Shown here piece by piece: positions 1 to 4,188 of a DNA stretch of 5,153 bases. Source of the stretch: Oscillospiraceae bacterium (GTDB taxonomy: Bacteria > Bacillota > Clostridia > Oscillospirales > Ruminococcaceae); the NCBI GenBank assembly GCA_031281115.1, contig JAITFV010000240.1, positions 1-5,153 on the forward strand. Direction: 5' to 3'. Each line of letters starts with the position of its first letter. The first letter of the stretch is position 1. The notes under the pieces are model-generated. The model worked only from the letters and a program-made list of their open reading frames with translations. It had not been told where the DNA came from and did not search any database. Position numbers and translations under genes: made by a program.

Positions 1-1038
1 CACCGCACCGATTTTGCCGCCGGTGAAATCGCTTTCCTCAAGTACCGTTGTCGGCATATCCGCGCTCTCGCCCGAACCGCTGAAAACATTCTTCGCGGCG
101 TTGTGCGTTTTTTCAGCTTCTTCCGACCCGTGAACGATTTTCGTCATTTCGTAAGCAAGCCGTGCTTTCGCTTCGTTAAATTTCGCGCCGCTGTCTAAGT
201 TCATCGCTTCTATTTCCTCAATCGGCACAAAAGTCAGCCACTTGAACAGATTGATTACATCAGCGTCATCAACGTTGCGGAAGTATTGGTAAAAATCGTA
301 AGGTGAGCATTTGTCGGCGGCAAGCCACAGCGCGCCTTTTTCGGTTTTACCCATTTTCACGCCATCGCTTGTTGTAATAAGCCTGAACGTCAGCGCGTAA
401 GCTTTTTCACCGTCAACGCGGCGCACCAAATCCGCGCCCGCTAAAATATTCGACCACTGGTCATCGCCGCCCATTTCCAGCTTGATACCTTTGGTTCTGA
501 ACAGGTGCAAAAAGTCGTAGCTTTGCAAAAGCATATAGTTAAACTCAAGGAACGAAAGCCCCTTGCCTTCATAGCGCGAGCGGAAACATTCGGCGGTGAG
601 CATTTTATTAACAGAGAAGTGCCGCCCGATTTGCCCTAAGAACTCAAGGTATTTTATATCCGCGAACCAGTCACCATTACGGACTATCTCTGCATTGCCG
701 TCGGTGAAGTCGATAATTCGCTCCATCTGCTCACGGAAACGCTCACAGTTGTGGTTTATTTCTTCCTGTGTAAGCATTTTTCGCAGCTCGGTTTTGCCTG
801 TCGGGTCGCCGATGAGCGATGTCGCGGTGCCGAGCAGCGCGTAGGGTTTATGTCCCGCAAGCTGAAACCTGCGCATGGTGACAAGTTGCAGCAATCCGCC
901 GATATGAAGCGAGTCGGCTGTCGCGTCGAAGCCGGTGTAAAAACTGACGCTTTCGGTGTTCAGCAGTTCCTCGATTTCTTCGGGGTGGCTCATTTGCGCG
1001 ATTAAACCGCGCGCTTTAAGTTCTTGAAACAGTGTCAT
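1..1038 (-). CDS. tyrS: Tyrosyl-tRNA synthetase (C-terminal end cut by the window edge)
   Basis: Cytoplasmic class I aminoacyl-tRNA synthetase that activates tyrosine with ATP and charges tRNA-Tyr. An uninterrupted frame of 346 codons starts at ATG 1036-1038 and runs off the left edge. The family is usually 400-420 residues, so most of the C-terminal S4-like RNA-binding domain is missing. Visible landmarks in order: FDATADSLHIGG with His45 and Gly48 at the HIGH signature, a GDPTGK turn, FNYMLLQSYDF in the tyrosine pocket, GGDDQWSN (Gly190-Asn197), and KMGKT at residues 228-232 as the KMSKS-loop equivalent. The GGDDQWSN and KMGKTEKG forms are typical of clostridial TyrRS. The start is supported by GGAGG at 1045-1049, six bases upstream. 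The fourth HIGH residue is Gly rather than His. The gene lies 85 bp downstream of ilvB in the same direction and shows no T-box leader of its own, so co-transcription with ilvB is likely but unproven. Confidence 0.97.
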   Translation of the reverse strand, partial: MTLFQELKARGLIAQMSHPEEIEELLNTESVSFYTGFDATADSLHIGGLLQLVTMRRFQLAGHKPYALLGTATSLIGDPTGKTELRKMLTQEEINHNCERFREQMERIIDFTDGNAEIVRNGDWFADIKYLEFLGQIGRHFSVNKMLTAECFRSRYEGKGLSFLEFNYMLLQSYDFLHLFRTKGIKLEMGGDDQWSNILAGADLVRRVDGEKAYALTFRLITTSDGVKMGKTEKGALWLAADKCSPYDFYQYFRNVDDADVINLFKWLTFVPIEEIEAMNLDSGAKFNEAKARLAYEMTKIVHGSEEAEKTHNAAKNVFSGSGESADMPTTVLEESDFTGGKIGAV

Positions 1039-1057
1039 TACAAACCTCCGACTTAGT

Positions 1058-1127
1058 TAATTAGTAATTAATAATTAGTAATTAATAATTGCTAATTGCT
1101 AATTACTAATTGCTAATTGCTAATTAA
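1058..1127. repeat. Ten in-register heptamer repeats, TAATTNN
   Basis: Seventy bases divide exactly into ten 7-mers of the form TAATTNN. Reading along the plus strand, the last two bases are AG, AA, AG, AA, GC, GC, AC, GC, GC and AA. The array fills nearly all of the ilvB-tyrS gap. It overlaps the ilvB stop codon (1124-1126) and ends about 8 bp before the tyrS Shine-Dalgarno site. TAATTA is self-complementary, so neighbouring units can pair weakly, but no GC-rich stem or U-tract marks a terminator. The array probably arose by slippage. Any role in mRNA stability, spacing or expression is inference. Confidence 0.9.
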
Positions 1128-2809
1128 TTGTCAATTGCCGTTATCGGCTTAGTTATATCCGCGCCGGGCGGAACCATAGGCAGTACGTTTATATCGCGGT
1201 CAATGCGGCACTCGATTAGAACAGGTTCGTTCAGTTCAAGCGCGGCTTTCAAAACAGGTTCGATTTCTTCTGTTTTTTCGATTATATAACATTTAATTCC
1301 GAACGCTCCGGCTAATTTCTCGTAGTCAATTGCACGGTCCAGCGTAGTTTGCGAGAAGCGGGCGTCATAGAAAATCCGCTGCCACTGCCGAACCATGCCG
1401 AGAACAGAGTTGTTTAAAACAAGCTGGATTACAGGAATTTTATACTTAGATAAAGTTACAAGCTCGTTTAAATTCATGCCGAAGCTGCCGTCACCCGCGA
1501 CGTTTACAACAACTTTTCCGGGCTTGCCCGTTGCTGCGCCGATTGCAGCTCCTAGCCCGAAGCCCATTGTTCCGAGGCCGCCGCTCGAAACGAATGTCCG
1601 TGTTTCGCGGTTGCGGTAATACATTGCCGCCCACATTTGATTCTGCCCGACCTCGGTGGTGATTATTGCCTTGCCGCTTGTAAGCTCGTCAAGTTTTTCC
1701 AATACTGCCATCGGCGTAACAGGAAGCTCTGCCGTGCCGGTCTGCACGGCTTTGCAGCTTGTGTATAATTCCTGCGCTCCTGAAAGCCAGCCTGTATTTT
1801 TACACTGCGCAAGCTGCGCGTTAAGCGCGGCGAGAACTGTTTTTATGTCGCCTGTGATTTTAATATCCGCGGGAATATTTTTGGCGTGTTCGGCTTCATC
1901 TATGTCGATATGGATTATTTTTTTGTCTGCGGAAAATGTTTTCTTGCAGCCTGTGACTCTATCGGAAAAGCGTGTACCGAGCGCGATAAATAAATCGCAG
2001 TTCTTAAAAGTTTCGGCAGCGGCGGCAGTCCCGTGCATACCGAGCATACCGATATACTTAGAATCGTACTGGTCAAACGCCCCCTGCCCCATTAACGAAC
2101 AGGAAACCGGAGCATTTAATTTTTCGGCGAAGGCGGCAAGCTCCTTTTCCGCGCCTGATGAAATCACGCCGCCTCCCGCGTAGATTAAAGGTTTTGCGGA
2201 ATTATTAATTAGTTCAAGGGCGCTGTGCAGGGAGCAATGCCCGCATTGCTCCGCGATTTGCGGCGCGGTACTCGCATCATGTCCCGCAGGCTCGTATTCC
2301 CCCATCGCCGCCGTTATATCCTTCGGTACATCAATCAGCACTGCACCTTTACGCCCGCTGTTTGCAATTTTGAAAGCTCTGCGGATTGTGTCTGCGAGTT
2401 CGTTTACATCACGCACAAGGAAATTATGCTTGGTTACGGGCATCGTAATTCCCGTAATGTCAACTTCCTGAAAGCTGTCAAGCCCGAGCAGGTCAAGGCT
2501 GACGTTGCCTGTAATCGCGACAACAGGCACACTGTCCATGTTTGCTGTCGCGAGCGCGGTGACAAGGTTCGTTGCGCCGGGACCGCTTGTTGCAAGCACC
2601 ACGCCCGTTTTACCTGAAGCGCGCGCGTAACCGTCAGCGGCGTGACCGGCGTGTTGCTCGTGTGAGGTCAGCACGTGACGGATTTTATCGCTGTATTTAT
2701 AAAGACTGTCGTAAATGTTGAGAACCGCACCGCCCGGATAGCCGAAAAGCACGTCCACGCCCTGCTCTATAAGACATTCTACTATTATATCGGAACCGCG
2801 GAGCTGCAT
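1124..2809 (-). CDS. ilvB: Acetolactate synthase (acetohydroxyacid synthase), large catalytic subunit
   Basis: Thiamine-diphosphate enzyme of valine, leucine and isoleucine synthesis. It joins two pyruvates to acetolactate, or pyruvate and 2-oxobutyrate to acetohydroxybutyrate. The 561 residues match the usual length of the subunit. An N-terminal PYR domain (about 1-165) carries GYPGG at 23-27 and the cofactor-activating Glu51 in SHEQHAGHAADGYA. The central FAD-binding domain carries LGMHG and GTRFSDRVTG (Arg280-Asp283). The C-terminal PP domain has the ThDP/metal motif starting GDGSF at 439-443 and ending with Asn466-Asn467, then MVRQWQ with Trp476 at the position tied to herbicide sensitivity in this family. 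The C-terminal MVPPGA also marks biosynthetic AHAS rather than catabolic AlsS. The start has AGGAA at 2821-2825, eleven bases upstream. A leader ending in a terminator precedes it. The regulatory subunit gene ilvN does not follow; tyrS does. Confidence 0.97.
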   Translation of the reverse strand: MQLRGSDIIVECLIEQGVDVLFGYPGGAVLNIYDSLYKYSDKIRHVLTSHEQHAGHAADGYARASGKTGVVLATSGPGATNLVTALATANMDSVPVVAITGNVSLDLLGLDSFQEVDITGITMPVTKHNFLVRDVNELADTIRRAFKIANSGRKGAVLIDVPKDITAAMGEYEPAGHDASTAPQIAEQCGHCSLHSALELINNSAKPLIYAGGGVISSGAEKELAAFAEKLNAPVSCSLMGQGAFDQYDSKYIGMLGMHGTAAAAETFKNCDLFIALGTRFSDRVTGCKKTFSADKKIIHIDIDEAEHAKNIPADIKITGDIKTVLAALNAQLAQCKNTGWLSGAQELYTSCKAVQTGTAELPVTPMAVLEKLDELTSGKAIITTEVGQNQMWAAMYYRNRETRTFVSSGGLGTMGFGLGAAIGAATGKPGKVVVNVAGDGSFGMNLNELVTLSKYKIPVIQLVLNNSVLGMVRQWQRIFYDARFSQTTLDRAIDYEKLAGAFGIKCYIIEKTEEIEPVLKAALELNEPVLIECRIDRDINVLPMVPPGADITKPITAIDN

Positions 2810-2828
2810 AAAATTTCACTTTCCTTTC

Positions 2829-2872
2829 AAAAATAAAAAGCCCACCTCTTCTATGCAAAGAGATGAAAGCTT
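2829..2872 (-). terminator. Attenuator terminator in the ilvB leader
   Basis: On the minus-strand transcript the arms CAUCUCUU and AAGAGGUG pair around the loop UGCAUAG. A two-base bulge and a further AAGC/GCUU pairing extend the stem (hairpin 2838-2872). The run UUUUUAUUUUU follows at 2839-2829. It lies between the ilvB promoter and the ilvB ribosome binding site, 20 bases before the start codon, so it must be bypassed for ilvB to be transcribed. This placement is the mark of transcription attenuation. A competing hairpin uses its 5' arm (see the leader entry). Confidence 0.88.
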
Positions 2873-3008
2873 GCTTCCATGGTATACTCGCTTAACTTAA
2901 AATTCTATAAATTTTAAACCAAGCGGGATTGCGCCCGCAAACCGCGGTTCGCGGAAGCACCTTTAGGAATACCTCTGTCCCTGTCACGGCTTTTGAGTTA
3001 TTATTGTA
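2829..3008 (-). promoter_or_regulatory. Structured cis-regulatory leader RNA of ilvB (family not identified)
   Basis: The transcript from the 3015-3043 promoter has about 200 untranslated bases that fold by eye into several elements. Hairpin B (2930-2959) has 13-base arms with one U-C mismatch around a CGCG loop. Hairpin C (2891-2923) has 14 continuous pairs, three of them wobbles, around UAUAG. GGUAU (2969-2973) can pair with AUACC (2881-2885) to enclose both. An antiterminator hairpin (2863-2880, AUGGAAG/CUUUCAU around CAAG), extended by GAG/CUC across the six-base bulge UAUACC, uses the 5' arm of the terminator and so excludes it. The hexamer AGGUCU is not involved, but AGAGGU occurs both at 2971-2976 and in the terminator 3' arm, so the upstream copy might also capture the terminator 5' arm. 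The layout recalls a T-box, but the UGGN needed to pair with the tRNA acceptor end is absent. I cannot name the ligand; branched-chain amino acid status is a reasonable guess from the gene served. Confidence 0.75.
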
Positions 3009-3014
3009 AGATAA

Positions 3015-3043
3015 AGGATAACATAAATTTTTGACAATGTCAA
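3015..3043 (-). promoter_or_regulatory. Sigma-A-type promoter of ilvB
   Basis: On the minus strand a perfect -35 TTGACA (3038-3043) is separated by exactly 17 bases from TATCCT (3015-3020). Transcription would start near 3008, about 200 bases before the ilvB start codon, leaving room for the structured leader. The -35 box is only 12 bp from that of the divergent tRNA-Val promoter. Confidence 0.85.
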
Positions 3044-3055
3044 GAGTTATTTTTA

Positions 3056-3084
3056 TTGACAAGGCGGGAAATTTATGATATAGT
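3056..3084 (+). promoter_or_regulatory. Sigma-A-type promoter of tRNA-Val
   Basis: A perfect TTGACA (3056-3061), a 17-base spacer and TATAGT (3079-3084) end 10 bases before the mature tRNA sequence. The near-consensus boxes fit a strongly expressed stable-RNA gene. The predicted start lies only a few bases upstream of the tRNA 5' end, so the 5' precursor would be very short. Confidence 0.88.
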
Positions 3085-3094
3085 ATAAAAACAC

Positions 3095-3168
3095 GGAGGC
3101 GTAGCCCAGCTGGTCAGAGCGCTTGCTTGACATGCAAGAGGTCGGTGGTTCGAGCCCACTCGTCTCCA
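3095..3168 (+). tRNA. tRNA-Val (anticodon GAC)
   Basis: The 74 bases fold as a full cloverleaf. The acceptor stem is GGAGGCG/CGTCTCC with discriminator A3168. The anticodon stem is CTTGC/GCAAG around loop TTGACAT, with anticodon GAC at 3129-3131, which reads GUC and GUU. The T arm GGTGG/CCACT encloses TTCGAGC. The variable loop is AGGTC. The 3' CCA is not encoded (TGA follows), so it must be added by nucleotidyltransferase. The D stem GCCC/GAGC has a C12-A23 mismatch where T12-A23 is usual. The gene has its own promoter and terminator and is divergent from ilvB, a valine-synthesis gene. Confidence 0.97.
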
Positions 3169-3175
3169 TGAAGCT

Positions 3176-3214
3176 AAAATGCATAGTTTTTAAAAACTGT
3201 GCATTTTATTTTTT
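3176..3214 (+). terminator. Intrinsic terminator of tRNA-Val
   Basis: Arms AAAATGCATAGTTTT (3176-3190) and AAAACTGTGCATTTT (3193-3207) are complementary along their length apart from one G-U wobble. The innermost pairs must open to form a loop. A T-run, ATTTTTT, follows to 3214. It begins 8 bases after the tRNA 3' end, which suggests a single-gene transcript. Confidence 0.87.
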
Positions 3215-3244
3215 GTTATCGTTTAACTTTAAAACATAACTCTC

Positions 3245-3266
3245 ATATATAATAGCTATTATATAT
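3245..3266. promoter_or_regulatory. Perfect 22-bp palindrome upstream of the regulator; candidate operator
   Basis: The two 11-base halves, ATATATAATAG and CTATTATATAT, are exact reverse complements centred between 3255 and 3256. A consensus -10 box TATAAT (3248-3253) sits inside the left half, with only weak -35 candidates upstream. A regulator dimer bound here would cover the promoter, the usual layout for an autorepressing XRE protein. The stretch is AT-rich, so chance symmetry is more likely than in balanced DNA, but 11 matching positions in a row is still notable. Confidence 0.55.
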
Positions 3267-3286
3267 TATATATGTTATATATAATA
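3264..3286. repeat. Inverted repeat with 10-bp arms between palindrome and ribosome binding site
   Basis: TATTATATAT (3264-3273) and ATATATAATA (3277-3286) are exact reverse complements separated by GTT. The repeat shares its first three bases with the end of the 22-bp palindrome and ends just before the Shine-Dalgarno site of the regulator. It could be a second operator copy, or a weak hairpin in the 5' untranslated mRNA if transcription starts near 3260. Confidence 0.55.
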
Positions 3287-3304
3287 ATGTCAAGGGGGGA
3301 TTCT

Positions 3305-3517
3305 ATGATTTCTTATGAACCTTTTTGGAAAACGATAAAAGCAAAATCATTATCAAGCTATGCTTTGGTTAAGAAGTTGAATGTAAGCGAATCGTTGCTA
3401 TATCGTATGAGAAAAGGCAAACCTATGACAACCACAACAATAGATGATTTATGCAGAGTTTTAAACTGCGATGTTCAAGATATTCTATGTTATTTACCAA
3501 ACAACGAAGAAAAATAA
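3305..3517 (+). CDS. Small XRE/Cro-C1-type helix-turn-helix regulator
   Basis: A 70-residue protein that is little more than one DNA-binding domain. A first helix (about residues 4-15, YEPFWKTIKAK) is followed by the helix-turn-helix at about 18-37, with YALVKKLN as first helix and SESLLYRMRKG as recognition helix. TTTTIDDLCRVLNCDVQDIL then forms the closing helices. The pattern matches the short Cro/C1 proteins (HTH_26/YozG-like) common in Firmicutes. The start at 3305 is chosen because a G-rich Shine-Dalgarno site (3292-3299) lies just upstream. An in-frame ATG at 3272 would add 11 residues, but it lies inside the inverted repeat. There is no ligand domain, so it probably acts as a dimer. 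The gene is visibly AT-richer than the metabolic genes around it and sits beside a tRNA, which hints at horizontal origin. Targets are unknown; self-regulation through the palindromes is the simplest guess. Confidence 0.85.
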   Translation: MISYEPFWKTIKAKSLSSYALVKKLNVSESLLYRMRKGKPMTTTTIDDLCRVLNCDVQDILCYLPNNEEK

Positions 3518-3557
3518 AACAAGGAACAGCTATATGTCGTTCCTTGTTTTGTTTTTT
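3516..3557. terminator. Bidirectional terminator shared by the regulator and the uxuB-eda operon
   Basis: AAAACAAGGAAC (3516-3527) and GTTCCTTGTTTT (3539-3550) form a perfect 12-bp stem with an 11-base loop. On the plus strand the T-run at 3552-3557 follows. On the minus strand the transcript continues into TTTTATTTTT (complement of about 3510-3519). Each direction thus has its own U-tract, fitting the convergent genes. The regulator stop codon (3515-3517) overlaps the left arm. The eda stop codon (3530-3532) is in the loop. Confidence 0.9.
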
Positions 3558-4174
3558 ATTTCCGCCGCCTCTCTGCTTAGTCTTGTAATCTCTGCCCAGT
3601 CCTTATTTTTAATCAGTTCATCCCTCACCATCCAGCTTCCTCCGCAGGCAATCACAGGCTTGAAGCTTAGGTATTCCGCTAAATTCTTCTCGTCAATCCC
3701 GCCCGTCGGCATGAAGCAGATTTGTGAATACGGCGCAGACACAGCTTTGAGCATTTTAAGTCCTCCGGCGGCTTCGGCAGGGAAAAACTTCAGTGCTGTA
3801 AGCCCGAGAGATAAGCCCAGCTCTATGTCTGTTGGTGTGCAAACGCCGGGGATTATAACGATGTTGTTTTTAATGCAATAACGGACAACCTCCGGGTTCG
3901 TTCCCGGGCTGACGATGAACTTTGCGCCCGCCGCGATTGCTTTTTCCGCGGTTAAGGTGCTAAGCACAGTCCCCGCGCCGAGCAACGTTTCGGGCAATTC
4001 GGCGGCAACGCGGCGGATGGATTCTTCGGCGGCATCGGTTCTGAACGTGATTTCAGCAGCAAAAAGCCCGCCCGCGGCGAGCGCTTTGCAAAGCGGGACA
4101 GCATCATCGGCGCTGTCGATTTTAATAACGGGAATAATCCCGCAGGTTTTAATTCGGTTTAAAGTTTCTTGCAT
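3530..4174 (-). CDS. eda: KDPG/KHG aldolase (2-keto-3-deoxy-6-phosphogluconate aldolase)
   Basis: Class I (Schiff-base) aldolase that splits 2-keto-3-deoxy-6-phosphogluconate into pyruvate and glyceraldehyde 3-phosphate, the last step of hexuronate breakdown. The 214 residues form one TIM barrel of normal family length. Visible catalytic and binding positions: Glu41 and Arg45 in AAEITFRT, Thr69 in GAGTV, Pro90 in SPGTNP, the Schiff-base Lys129 in LKFFPAEAAGG, PTGGI at 156-160 and Ser180 in CGGSWM. These correspond to E. coli Eda Glu45, Arg49, Thr73, Pro94, Lys133 and Ser184. AGGAG at 4180-4184, five bases before the ATG, supports the start. It lies 14 bp after uxuB in the same operon. Its last codons (KTRN) encode one arm of the shared terminator. 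In this context the name kdgA would be equally apt. Confidence 0.96.
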   Translation of the reverse strand: MQETLNRIKTCGIIPVIKIDSADDAVPLCKALAAGGLFAAEITFRTDAAEESIRRVAAELPETLLGAGTVLSTLTAEKAIAAGAKFIVSPGTNPEVVRYCIKNNIVIIPGVCTPTDIELGLSLGLTALKFFPAEAAGGLKMLKAVSAPYSQICFMPTGGIDEKNLAEYLSFKPVIACGGSWMVRDELIKNKDWAEITRLSREAAEIKNKTRNDI

Positions 4175-4188
4175 TTTTTCTCCTGTGT

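Noticed and set aside
1058..1127. CRISPR array
   Set aside because: The units are 7 bases, contiguous and without unique spacers.
1058..1134. A tyrS promoter in the heptamer array, with TTGACA at 1129-1134 on the minus strand
   Set aside because: The -35 match is perfect but is made by the last ilvB codons. At 16-18 bases spacing the -10 candidates (CAATTA, AATTAG, ATTAGT) are poor. It stays possible but is not supported enough to list.
1395..2617. Plus-strand open frames opposite ilvB (such as 1656-2183 and 2225-2617)
   Set aside because: They are antisense shadows of a clearly functional gene and have no recognisable domains or ribosome binding sites.
2945..2960. Canonical T-box sequence at GGUGCUUCCGCG on the minus strand
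   Set aside because: It partly resembles the T-box consensus GGUGGNACCGCG, but it is locked in hairpin B and is too far from the terminator to form the antiterminator.
2892..2987. A 31-codon GTG-started frame inside the ilvB leader as an attenuation peptide
   Set aside because: No Shine-Dalgarno site precedes the GTG, and the predicted peptide has scattered Val, Leu and Ile but no run of them. Hairpins B and C lie inside it, which fits structured RNA better.
3272..3304. Longer regulator start at ATG 3272
   Set aside because: It falls inside the inverted repeat without a ribosome binding site, whereas the ATG at 3305 has a G-rich site just upstream.
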